From an uncultured Acholeplasmatales bacterium (lineage in GTDB: Bacteria; Bacillota_I; Bacilli_A; Acholeplasmatales; Anaeroplasmataceae): 45,858 nucleotides of DNA. Below are positions 1 to 9,425 of this stretch, piece after piece. Position numbers and translations under genes: made by a program. Location of the stretch: contig CALUQZ010000012.1 in NCBI GenBank assembly GCA_944323055.1, positions 1 through 45,858 of the forward strand. The letters run 5' to 3'. The notes beneath the pieces were generated by a model, which was given only the letters and a program-made list of their open reading frames with translations, did no database searches and was not told the origin of the DNA. The first letter of the stretch is position 1, and each line of letters opens with the position of its first letter.

Positions 1-1
1 A

Positions 2-145
2 AATTCAAGATTAGGCTTATATAAACAATGTGGCTTAAGCATAGTTAATTATATATTATCACCAAAGATACTAGAAACAAGAAATAGCAAAAGAGGTAGG
101 CCAGGACTGGTCAACCCCTTAAACTACTACCTAAGTAGTTTGTGA
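2..145 (+). CDS. ltrA: Group II intron reverse transcriptase/maturase, C-terminal fragment
   Basis: An open frame entering from the left edge encodes the last 47 residues of a protein ending in RGRPGLVNPLNYYLSSL. An LETRN..KRGRPGLVNP-type tail is characteristic, from memory, of bacterial group II intron maturases. The stop codon TGA at 143-145 lies 14 bases before domain V, the usual arrangement for a protein encoded in intron domain IV. No HNH endonuclease cysteines are visible in this tail, so the protein may lack an endonuclease domain, but only the tail can be seen. The catalytic YADD motif would lie outside the window. Confidence 0.75.
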   Translation, partial: NSRLGLYKQCGLSIVNYILSPKILETRNSKRGRPGLVNPLNYYLSSL

Positions 146-159
146 ATAATATAAATGTA

Positions 160-190
160 GCGCCGTATACGAGACCCGTACGTACGGTGC
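160..190 (+). ncRNA. Group II intron domain V catalytic hairpin
   Basis: Bases 160-167 (GCGCCGTA) pair with 183-190 (TACGGTGC, with one G-U pair). The CGC catalytic triad is at 161-163. A two-base bulge (CG, 181-182) interrupts the 3' strand, and the upper stem 168-171/177-180 closes a short loop. Triad, two-base bulge and size match domain V of bacterial group II introns. The next hairpin, from about 193 to 225, fits domain VI. Confidence 0.82.
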
Positions 191-227
191 AATGGGAGGG
201 ACAAAGTCAAAACTTTTCTCTACCCTA

Positions 228-1265
228 TTACAGTAAATCTATTTCTTTTTTTAACTCACTAATTATATTTTTTTCATCTATTTTTCTAATTATTTTACCT
301 TTTTTAAACAAAATAGCCTCACCTTTGCCACCAGCTATACCAATATCGGCATCTTTAGCTTCACCTGGCCCATTAACCGCACAACCCATAATGGCGACAG
401 TTATATTTTTATTTATATGACTTAAATATTCTTCAATTTCTTTAGCTATTGGTATCATATTATATTGAATTCTACCACAAGTAGGGCAACTTACTAAATT
501 AGCAACATTAGATGCTAAATTTAAATTTTTTAAAATTTCTTTAGCTGCTCTTATTTCAAGTAGTGGGTCATCTGTTAAAGATACTCTAATTGTATTACCA
601 ATTCCTAAATTTAATATTTTGCTAATACCTATAGAACTTTTAATTAATCCAGAAAAAGCAGTCCCTGATTCCGTAATCCCTATATGAAGAGGGTATGGGA
701 ATAATTCACTAGCTAATTTATAACTTTCATAGGCTAAATCAATATCACTAGCTTTTAAAGATAGACAAATATTATAAAAATTTAAATCTTCTAAAATTTT
801 AATATGTCTTCTAGCAGCTTCAACAATATCTTCAGGAGTTTTATTTAAATCTTTAGGTAAAGAACCACTATTTACACCTATTCTAATAGGTATGTTTCTT
901 TCTTTACATAAATTTACTATTTCTGTTATTTTATTTTTATCAGTTATATTACCAGGGTTTAATCTTATTTTATCTGCTCCATTTAAAATAGATAGAATAG
1001 CTAAATTAGGATCAAAATGAATATCACATACTAAAGGTATATTGATATTCTTTTTTATTTCTTTTAAACTTTTAGCATCATTTTCGTCAAAGATAGCTAC
1101 TCTAATAATTTCACAACCGGCCTCTTCTAATGCTTTAATTTGTTTAATTGTATTTAAAGTGTCACTTGTTTTAGTATTAGTCATACTTTGAATATAAACT
1201 TTATTATTACCACCAAAATCTAAATTTTTTACTTTAAACTGTTTAGTTTCTTCGCGCATATACAT
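228..1265 (-). CDS. ispG: 4-hydroxy-3-methylbut-2-en-1-yl diphosphate synthase (flavodoxin)
   Basis: IspG (GcpE) carries out the sixth step of the MEP isoprenoid pathway, reducing MEcPP to HMBPP with a [4Fe-4S] cluster. The 345-residue product has the N-terminal TIM-barrel part (QSMTNT at about 26-31, DIHFDP at 81-86) and the cluster ligands: C260 and C263 in SCPTCGR, C295 in MGCAVNGPGE, and E302. The start at 1265 is supported by an AGGTGA site seven bases upstream; a second Met lies two codons downstream. The C-terminus is roughly full length for the short bacterial form. The TAA stop (228-230) sits on the 3' terminus of an antisense group II intron, so the last codon or two may have been altered by insertion. 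It is divergent from the ATPase operon. Confidence 0.95.
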   Translation of the reverse strand: MYMREETKQFKVKNLDFGGNNKVYIQSMTNTKTSDTLNTIKQIKALEEAGCEIIRVAIFDENDAKSLKEIKKNINIPLVCDIHFDPNLAILSILNGADKIRLNPGNITDKNKITEIVNLCKERNIPIRIGVNSGSLPKDLNKTPEDIVEAARRHIKILEDLNFYNICLSLKASDIDLAYESYKLASELFPYPLHIGITESGTAFSGLIKSSIGISKILNLGIGNTIRVSLTDDPLLEIRAAKEILKNLNLASNVANLVSCPTCGRIQYNMIPIAKEIEEYLSHINKNITVAIMGCAVNGPGEAKDADIGIAGGKGEAILFKKGKIIRKIDEKNIISELKKEIDLL

Positions 1266-1284
1266 TTTTGCATCACCTGTTTAA

Positions 1285-1293
1285 ATTATAGCA
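1285..1293 (-). promoter_or_regulatory. Extended -10 promoter of ispG
   Basis: Read on the minus strand, TGCTATAAT (1293 to 1285) is a perfect extended -10 element about 20 bases upstream of the ispG start. No good -35 hexamer is visible, which is usual for extended -10 promoters. Confidence 0.6.
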
Positions 1294-1390
1294 CAATCTA
1301 TTTAATAAATACTAGTATAATGAAATATGATAGATATTTATTGTCTAAAAATAGCCCTTTTTGTTAAAGTGCTTTCATAATATTAACTGA

Positions 1391-1419
1391 TTGTAAATTG
1401 TTATTATTAGTGGTAGAAT
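1391..1419 (+). promoter_or_regulatory. Promoter of the ATPase operon
   Basis: TTGTAA (1391-1396) is followed after exactly 17 bases by TAGAAT (1414-1419), which is preceded by TGG (an extended -10 feature). It lies about 50 bases upstream of atpB and is the only convincing promoter seen for the seven-gene operon. Confidence 0.6.
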
Positions 1420-1467
1420 ATTTAATCGTAAATTGCAAATTGCAAAGAGAATTCGAGGTGTTTGTAA

Positions 1468-2304
1468 TTGAGTAAAAAAAGGAAGAAAATAAGTTTAATT
1501 ATTTATTTTAGTTTAATTATCATCTTGTTAGTAGCCTCTTTATTAGTTCCTGGTTATGATTCTGGAGAATCAATTCAAGATGCTATGCAAGATGCAGTAT
1601 TGCATGAACATAATAAGATAAGTTTATTTGGAATGCTTGTAAATCCAGGCTTAATATCAAGTTATGTTGTAACAATAGTTTTATTGTTGTTTGCTTTAAT
1701 ATTACGACTATTTGTAATACCCCGATTTAAATATGAGCCGGGTAAATTTCAAATGGTCATTGAAGGAGTAGTAGGCTTATTTGATGATATGGCTAAAAGT
1801 TATAGTCCACATCATAATAGATTTTTAGGTCCTTATATTTTTGGGGCTGCTGCCTATATTTTCTTTGGTACTTTATTTGAACTAGTAGGTATCCAAATTA
1901 CCGCTATTACTGGTGTTCCGATGTCATTACCGGCTCCTTTATCTGATATTAATGGAGCTATCATGATTGGCTGTTTATCTTATTTAGTCATTATGTTTGG
2001 CGGTATTAGAGCTAATAAGGCTAAGGGTATTGTTTTAACATTAAAAGAGTTTTCTTTACCTATATCAATGTCATTTAGATTATTTGGTGCTTTACTTAGT
2101 GGTTTATTAGTTACGGAGTTGGTTTACTATTATACAGCTTTAAGTTTTGCATTACCGGTTGTTGTTGGTGTTTTATTTACTTTAATTCACGCAATTGTTC
2201 AAACATATGTCCTTACGATGTTAACAGCTATGTATTATGGTGAAGTATCGGAAGTTAAAGAGAAAAAGAAGAAAAATAAAAAGCCTAAAGAGGCATTAGC
2301 ATAG
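1468..2304 (+). CDS. atpB: ATP synthase subunit a (Fo)
   Basis: Subunit a forms the stationary half-channels of the Fo motor. The 278-residue product has several membrane helices and the conserved region SLPISMSFRLFGALLSG (about 196-212), which contains the essential arginine of the a subunit (FRLFG). The C-terminus is very lysine-rich. The start is a TTG at 1468, chosen because GAGGTG (1455-1460) lies seven bases upstream and no ATG fits. It is the first gene of the operon; no atpI precedes it. Confidence 0.93.
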   Translation: MSKKRKKISLIIYFSLIIILLVASLLVPGYDSGESIQDAMQDAVLHEHNKISLFGMLVNPGLISSYVVTIVLLLFALILRLFVIPRFKYEPGKFQMVIEGVVGLFDDMAKSYSPHHNRFLGPYIFGAAAYIFFGTLFELVGIQITAITGVPMSLPAPLSDINGAIMIGCLSYLVIMFGGIRANKAKGIVLTLKEFSLPISMSFRLFGALLSGLLVTELVYYYTALSFALPVVVGVLFTLIHAIVQTYVLTMLTAMYYGEVSEVKEKKKKNKKPKEALA

Positions 2305-2313
2305 GAGATAATC

Positions 2314-2712
2314 ATGAAAAATTTCAAAAAAATAAGTTACAGTTTAATTGCTGTTATTGCAGTGCTTGCTGCTGCATTAGTAGTATTAGTAGTATTTAAA
2401 AATTTAGATGGTAATGGTTTAAATTATGCCATGAGTAATTTAAGTGGTGTGGCTGATTTAGCTAATGAGACAGCTGTTGTTGATAATACTGATGGATTTA
2501 AAGCAATTGGTGCTGGGGTAGCCTTAGGTCTTGCTGCTTTAGGTGGTACTATTGCTATGGGTGTTGCTACCGCAAAAGCTAGTGAAAGTATTAGTAGACA
2601 ACCAGAAGCTGAAGGAAAGATTCGTTCTACTTTCATGTTAGGTTTAGTATTTATTGAAACAGTAGTTATTTACGCTTTAATTATCGGTATCTTAATTATC
2701 TTCGTTTTATAG
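2314..2712 (+). CDS. atpE: ATP synthase subunit c with N-terminal hydrophobic extension
   Basis: This is the rotor-ring subunit. The normal two-helix hairpin occupies about residues 62-132: the first helix, the polar loop ESISRQPEAEGKI, and the second helix with the ion-carrying carboxylate in VFIETVVIY. The product has 132 residues against about 70-90 in most bacteria. The extra N-terminal part (about 1-60) holds one hydrophobic segment (about 8-28) that could be a cleaved signal or an extra helix, followed by a polar linker. The glutamine of Na+-type c rings appears replaced by Met in helix 1, which suggests proton coupling (inference). The start has AGGAGAT six or so bases upstream. Confidence 0.92.
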   Translation: MKNFKKISYSLIAVIAVLAAALVVLVVFKNLDGNGLNYAMSNLSGVADLANETAVVDNTDGFKAIGAGVALGLAALGGTIAMGVATAKASESISRQPEAEGKIRSTFMLGLVFIETVVIYALIIGILIIFVL

Positions 2713-2723
2713 TAGGTGGTAGT

Positions 2724-3230
2724 ATGTTTTTAGCAGATATTCCTTTAAATATCGATTGGCAACAAATTTTACTTCACTTGCTTAATTTTGTCATTTTAGT
2801 AGGTGGTCTTTACTTTTTATTGTATAGTCCGGTTAAAAAGTTTATGCAAAAAAGAAAAGAACATTATGATAAAATGGATAATAATGCTAAAACTAATTTA
2901 GCTAATGCTAAGCAAAAAGAAGAAGAAATTGATGAAAAACTAAATAATTTAGATGTTTTATTACAAGATAAAAGAAAACAAGCTGAAACTGAACTTGCTG
3001 ATTATAAAGCTAAACAAATAGCAGAAGCTAATTTAGAAGCCGAAGCTATTATAGCAAAAGCCCAAGTTAGCGCAAAATATGAAAGAGAAAAGTTATTAGA
3101 TAGCGCAAATAAAGAAATTAAAGATTTAGTTACAGAAGCAACTAAAAAAGTTGTTTCTAGCAGTACTAGTGAGATATTTGATCAATTTCTAGAATCAACT
3201 AAGGTAAGTGATCAAGATGAAAATAATTAA
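2724..3230 (+). CDS. atpF: ATP synthase subunit b (peripheral stalk)
   Basis: This 168-residue protein has a single N-terminal membrane helix (about 15-35) followed by a long charged coiled coil rich in Lys, Glu and Ala, the usual build of subunit b, which connects Fo to F1. The C-terminus (SEIFDQFLES) is ordinary b; no delta-like domain is attached, unlike the b-delta fusions of mycobacteria. The start has AGGTGG upstream. The stop lies inside the next gene, an overlap of 14 bases with its preferred start. A separate atpH would normally follow here and is absent. Confidence 0.93.
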   Translation: MFLADIPLNIDWQQILLHLLNFVILVGGLYFLLYSPVKKFMQKRKEHYDKMDNNAKTNLANAKQKEEEIDEKLNNLDVLLQDKRKQAETELADYKAKQIAEANLEAEAIIAKAQVSAKYEREKLLDSANKEIKDLVTEATKKVVSSSTSEIFDQFLESTKVSDQDENN

Positions 3231-4944
3231 TGCAGTTTTATATTCAAATGTTAAGCCAAATGAAACCCAAGAAGCTAAAATTTTGGAGTTTTTAGAAAAA
3301 AGATATGGTGATGTCACCTTATCTTTTATTCTTGATACAAATATTAGAGCTGGCTTTATTTTAGAAGTTGGATCAGATATATATGATTGGACTACTCGTG
3401 GTCGTTTAGAACAATTAGTTAATGAAATTAATGAAATTGATAAAAATCAAAATATTATTCCTATTATAAAAGCTACAGTTGATAACTTTAAACCAAAATC
3501 AGTACCAAGACAGATGGGTAGTGTCGTTAGTGTTATTGATGGGGTTGTTACAATTAAAGGACTTGAACAAGTAAAATATGGCGAAATAGTTATGTTTTAC
3601 AGTGGTGTTAAAGGAATGATAATGGGCATTAATGAATACTCAAGTCAAGCTATTTTATTCGGTTCAAATGAAGATGTTAGCGAAGGTATGGCTGTTTATA
3701 GAACAAATAAGACAGCTGGGATTGGAGCTAGCGATAATTATTTAGGTAGAGTAGTTGATTCGCTTGGTAATCCGATTGATGGACTTGGTGATATTAGTGC
3801 TTCAACTTATTTACCCATTGAACAAAATGCTCCGACAATTATTGATAGAATGCCTGTTAACAGACCGCTTGAAACGGGAATTCTAACAATTGATGCGATG
3901 TTTCCAATAGGTAAGGGACAAAGAGAATTGATTATAGGTGACCGTCAAACTGGTAAGACAAGTATAGCTATAGATACTATTTTAAATCAAAAAGGTAAAG
4001 ATGTTGTTTGTATATATGTAGCTATTGGGCAAAAAGCTTCAAGTGTAGCTAGATTAGTAGAGACATTAAGACAAAAAGATGCTTTAGAATATAGTGTCGT
4101 TGTAGCTTCCTTTGCTAGTGATGAATCATCTTTACAATATATTGCTCCTTATTCGGCTACTGCTTTAGCTGAATATTTTATGCACAATGGTAAAGATGTT
4201 TTAATTGTATATGATGATTTATCTAAACATGCTATAGCTTATCGTACAATTAGTTTATTACTTGGTAGAGCTCCTGGTAGAGAAGCCTATCCTGGTGATG
4301 TTTTCTATCTTCATTCAAGACTTTTAGAACGCAGTGCACAACTTAGTTTAGAATTAGGTGGTGGCAGTATTACTGCTTTACCGATTGTTGAAACACAATC
4401 TAGTGATGTTTCTGCCTATATTCCGACTAATATTATTTCTATTACAGATGGTCAAATCTTTTTAGAAAGTGACCTATTCTTTAGTGGACAAAGACCGGCT
4501 ATTAACATTGGTTTATCTGTGTCAAGAGTAGGTGGAGATGCTCAAACAAAAGCAATTAAGAAAGCTACAGGAACTTTAAGGCTTGATTTAGCTCAATATA
4601 GAGAAATTGAAGTTTTCACTCAATTTGCTAGTGATCTAGATGAAGCTACTAAAGAAGAATTAGTTTATGGTGCTTGTTTAATGCAAGTTTTAAGACAAGG
4701 GTTGCATAAACCTTTAAAACAATATGAAGAAGTTATTATTTTAGTTATTGCTTTAGCTCATCTTTTTGTTAAAGTCCCGCTAAATAAGATATCTGATGTT
4801 AAAGATAAAGTTTTAAAATATTTTAATGATGAACAAAATTACATTTGTCATGCTTTAGAAGAAAATAAAGTTTTAACATTAGAGATAAAAGATGATATTA
4901 TAAATAATGCTAAAACCTTTATTTCTAATTATCTAGGTGAATAA
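3217..4944 (+). CDS. atpA: Fusion of ATP synthase delta C-terminal domain and subunit alpha
   Basis: The first 75 or so residues match the C-terminal domain of subunit delta/OSCP: an LEFLEKRYGDVTLSFILD strand-helix unit, then GFILEVGSDIYDWTTRGRLE, the counterpart of the GGfvvrvgd.viDgSvrgrLe signature. From about residue 80 the chain is ordinary alpha: beta-barrel domain, P-loop GDRQTGKTS, and SVSRVGGDAQ. The delta N-terminal helical domain, which normally docks on the alpha N-terminus, is absent here and in the flanking genes. The fusion is one uninterrupted frame. ATG at 3217 is preferred; a GTG at 3208 is possible, with AAGG at 3201-3204. No strong internal ribosome site for a separate alpha was seen. 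Alpha identity is certain; the delta part is a profile-level judgement. Confidence 0.9.
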   Translation: MKIINAVLYSNVKPNETQEAKILEFLEKRYGDVTLSFILDTNIRAGFILEVGSDIYDWTTRGRLEQLVNEINEIDKNQNIIPIIKATVDNFKPKSVPRQMGSVVSVIDGVVTIKGLEQVKYGEIVMFYSGVKGMIMGINEYSSQAILFGSNEDVSEGMAVYRTNKTAGIGASDNYLGRVVDSLGNPIDGLGDISASTYLPIEQNAPTIIDRMPVNRPLETGILTIDAMFPIGKGQRELIIGDRQTGKTSIAIDTILNQKGKDVVCIYVAIGQKASSVARLVETLRQKDALEYSVVVASFASDESSLQYIAPYSATALAEYFMHNGKDVLIVYDDLSKHAIAYRTISLLLGRAPGREAYPGDVFYLHSRLLERSAQLSLELGGGSITALPIVETQSSDVSAYIPTNIISITDGQIFLESDLFFSGQRPAINIGLSVSRVGGDAQTKAIKKATGTLRLDLAQYREIEVFTQFASDLDEATKEELVYGACLMQVLRQGLHKPLKQYEEVIILVIALAHLFVKVPLNKISDVKDKVLKYFNDEQNYICHALEENKVLTLEIKDDIINNAKTFISNYLGE

Positions 4945-4946
4945 AT

Positions 4947-7646
<2,700 letters not shown>

Positions 7647-7648
<2 letters not shown>

Positions 7649-7671
7649 ATCCGAGTATATCGGATTTTTTT
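7647..7671 (+). terminator. Rho-independent terminator of the ATPase operon
   Basis: AAATCCGA (7647-7654) pairs with TCGGATTT (7660-7667) around a five-base loop and is followed by a T run to 7671. It begins within the atpC stop codon. Confidence 0.85.
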
Positions 7672-7679
7672 ATTATATT

Positions 7680-7826
7680 GACACTTGATAATGTTTTTAA
7701 GTAGTTTTTATAAATCTCTTTTAGTAAATATGATTTACCACATCGTCTAATTCCAGTTATAACTTTAGGAAATCCATTATTTTCACTTTTAATTAGTTCT
7801 TTTAAATATTTTTCTCTTTGAATCAT
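7680..7826 (-). pseudogene. N-terminal remnant of an AAA ATPase (AAA_14/DUF4143 type)
   Basis: Reading on the minus strand from ATG 7826 (with AAAGGTGAT upstream), about 45 residues resemble the start of the AAA_14/DUF4143 family ATPases, including a Walker A-like stretch VITGIRRCGKSYLL at about 21-34. The similarity then stops and the frame runs into the atpC terminator and atpC itself, giving only 62 codons against roughly 400 for the family. The gene has lost everything after the P-loop, apparently by deletion next to the ATPase operon. No other piece was recognised nearby. Function is presumably lost; only the start and its ribosome site survive. Confidence 0.65.
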
Positions 7827-7840
7827 AAAATCACCTTTTT

Positions 7841-7854
7841 TGTAGAATTCTACA
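7841..7854. promoter_or_regulatory. Perfect 14-bp palindrome upstream of the ATPase remnant
   Basis: TGTAGAATTCTACA is a perfect palindrome about 15 bases upstream of the remnant's start codon. Its position suggests an operator or other control site of that gene (inference). Confidence 0.4.
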
Positions 7855-7998
7855 CTTTTGTTAAAAATAAAAATAGAGAAGTTGTTAAATTAATAGACAA
7901 ATTATTTATAGCTGGGAAAGAATTTAGAAATGATAAATTGATAGCACTACACAGATAAAGTGTAATCTTTTATTTATAAAAATATGTTATGAAAGCGC

Positions 7999-8025
7999 TT
8001 GACAAAGTGGCGGGGGGGGTATAAT
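7999..8025 (+). promoter_or_regulatory. Promoter with poly-G spacer upstream of the surface-protein operon
   Basis: A consensus -35 (TTGACA, 7999-8004) and a consensus -10 (TATAAT, 8020-8025) are separated by only 15 bases, of which 8012-8019 are eight consecutive G. The optimum spacing is 17, so the promoter as sequenced should be weak. The tract is exceptional in this AT-rich DNA and can change length by slipped-strand pairing. The -35 is overlapped by TGAAAGCGCTTGACA (7990-8004), a cre-like palindrome that does not fit the right half of the CcpA consensus. Confidence 0.72.
8012..8019 (+). repeat. Homopolymeric G8 tract in promoter spacer
   Basis: Eight consecutive G lie between the -35 and -10 elements. 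Tracts of this kind in promoter spacers are the classical substrate of phase variation; two added bases would give the 17-base optimum. Confidence 0.85.
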
Positions 8026-8049
8026 TCACTTGCTAATGGAGGGAAAATT

Positions 8050-8607
8050 ATGCGTAGAAAATTTAGAATTTTTTCAACTTTGACCGCTATGGTATTAGTT
8101 TTAATTGTTATGTGTGTTGGTATTTGGGCAGCAACACAAGCAAGTGTTACAAGTACAGGTGGTAATTTAACTTTTACAGCAGGTTCTGATGTCTTTGCTA
8201 CTGTAGATTTAGATGCTAGTGGTGCTGGTACTTCAACTACATTAGATGAAACTTTCACTTTTTCAGGTAGTGAAACAAATGCTGAAGCAGCAAAATCAGT
8301 TGTATTACCAGATTTTACATTTAGTAGTGAAAACCAAACTTATACATTTACTATAGCTGTAACTAACACTTATAGTGGCTCTGATGAAACATATAATTTA
8401 AATGCTTCACTTCAATTGACTGAAGTAGATGAGTCAAATCAATTTACGGTTCAAGTTAATAGTGTAGATTATTCAACACCATTAAATCAAACAATTGCTA
8501 AAGGTGCAAATAAAACATTCACTGTAACAGTAACTTATACGGGTGACTTTGCTACATCTGCAACTGGTAGTATTAATTTTATTTTGCAATTAACAAAAGG
8601 GGTATAA
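8050..8607 (+). CDS. Small secreted surface protein, SipW-dependent type (TasA/camelysin-like)
   Basis: This 185-residue protein has an N-terminal signal segment: basic start MRRKFR, hydrophobic core at about 10-26, and GIWAATQASV at the likely processing site. The rest is a Thr/Ser/Asn-rich, beta-strand-type domain with no cysteine after the signal. Composition, size and the adjacent SipW-type signal peptidase resemble TasA, CalY and related fibre-forming proteins, but no diagnostic motif proves this. ATG 8050 is chosen because GGAGGG lies just upstream; the frame's extension to 7999 runs through the promoter and cannot be translated. It is the first gene after the poly-G promoter, and the two following genes are probably cotranscribed. 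Confidence 0.75.
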   Translation: MRRKFRIFSTLTAMVLVLIVMCVGIWAATQASVTSTGGNLTFTAGSDVFATVDLDASGAGTSTTLDETFTFSGSETNAEAAKSVVLPDFTFSSENQTYTFTIAVTNTYSGSDETYNLNASLQLTEVDESNQFTVQVNSVDYSTPLNQTIAKGANKTFTVTVTYTGDFATSATGSINFILQLTKGV

Positions 8608-8648
8608 TTAAATAATTAATATGAATAAGCATAAAGGAAGGGATATAT

Positions 8649-9425
8649 ATGAAATTAGCTAAAAATAAGTTTTTATCATGTATATTGAATCTTGTTATAG
8701 ACCTTCTCTTTATGCTTGTTTTATTATTTGCTATTGCTATGGCTATAACAACATTATCAACATATAATACAATTTTTGGATATCGTCTTGGTATTGTTAG
8801 TTCTAAAAGTATGGAAAACAGTGATTTGTTTGTTGGAGATATTGTTTTTCTAAAGTCCGAGGAGACTTATCAAGTTGGTGATATTATAGCCTTTTATCGT
8901 GCTCCTTCTTTGTATAATGAAGATAATATTGATAGAAATGATTATAAGAATTATCCTATATGGATTCATGAAGTAGTAGATATACAAATTGATGAAAATG
9001 GTAATTATTCCTATTTAACTAAAGGTAGCAGCAATGTATTAGATGATATGTTTTATGTTCCTCAAAATTTTGTTATTGGTTCAGGTGAAAAACTATCACC
9101 ATTTTTGAATAGTACTGTTCAATTTATTATTTCTAGAATTGGTATTATATGTTTAGTTATAGTTCCATGTATTATAATGTTAATATATTTATCTTGGGAA
9201 TTAGTCATGTTACTAACTGAAGAACCAGATTACAAGAGATTTAGATATAAGGGAAGATATTATAATCTTTTAGAGAATAAAAATACTAATAAATTAAACT
9301 TAAATCAGAATGTAATTAAAGTCGGTTTAATTCCTTATAATAAATATAATTTAGATATGAGTAAATACCCATCTAAAATTAAAATAAATATTAAAGTAAA
9401 TGGTAAGGGTGTGATAAAGAAATGA
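8649..9425 (+). CDS. Signal peptidase I, SipW/ER type
   Basis: A membrane-bound signal peptidase of 258 residues. An N-terminal helix (about 13-35) precedes the catalytic serine in SSKSMENSD (about residue 56) and the GDIVFLKS and GDIIAFYR strands. Where bacterial Lep enzymes have a lysine, this one has WIHEVVD, so the pair is Ser-His, as in SipW and the ER signal peptidases. A second hydrophobic segment (about 158-190) is followed by an unusually long, basic, cytoplasmic-type tail of about 65 residues of unknown role. It is dedicated by context to the secreted proteins encoded on both sides. AAGGAAGGGAT precedes the start, and the end overlaps the next gene by four bases (ATGA). Confidence 0.88.
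   Translation: MKLAKNKFLSCILNLVIDLLFMLVLLFAIAMAITTLSTYNTIFGYRLGIVSSKSMENSDLFVGDIVFLKSEETYQVGDIIAFYRAPSLYNEDNIDRNDYKNYPIWIHEVVDIQIDENGNYSYLTKGSSNVLDDMFYVPQNFVIGSGEKLSPFLNSTVQFIISRIGIICLVIVPCIIMLIYLSWELVMLLTEEPDYKRFRYKGRYYNLLENKNTNKLNLNQNVIKVGLIPYNKYNLDMSKYPSKIKINIKVNGKGVIKK

Larger units (their letters stand above)
1..231 (+). mobile_element. Group II intron, 3' end (partial)
   Basis: The left edge holds the 3' part of a group II intron on the plus strand: the C-terminus of the intron-encoded protein (stop at 143-145), then a canonical domain V hairpin at 160-190, then a domain VI-like hairpin at about 193-225 with a candidate branch-point A at 222. The 3' boundary lies at about 228-231, judged from domain VI and the usual AY ending. 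The 5' end and most of the reverse transcriptase are outside the window. The intron lies antisense to ispG and its terminus coincides with the ispG stop codon. Confidence 0.82.

Noticed and set aside
2424-2636. Antisense frames of 60-107 codons inside atp, glnA, oppD and other genes
   Set aside because: They lie opposite strongly conserved coding sequence and lack ribosome sites; they are by-products of codon bias.
7860-7956. A short plus-strand stretch reading KLIDKLFIAGKEFRNDKL before a stop
   Set aside because: It looks protein-like but has no start or ribosome site and matches nothing I recognise; at most a gene scrap.
7990-8004. TGAAAGCGCTTGACA as a CcpA (cre) site over the surface-operon -35
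   Set aside because: The left half fits but the last three consensus positions do not, so it is mentioned with the promoter but not called as a cre site.
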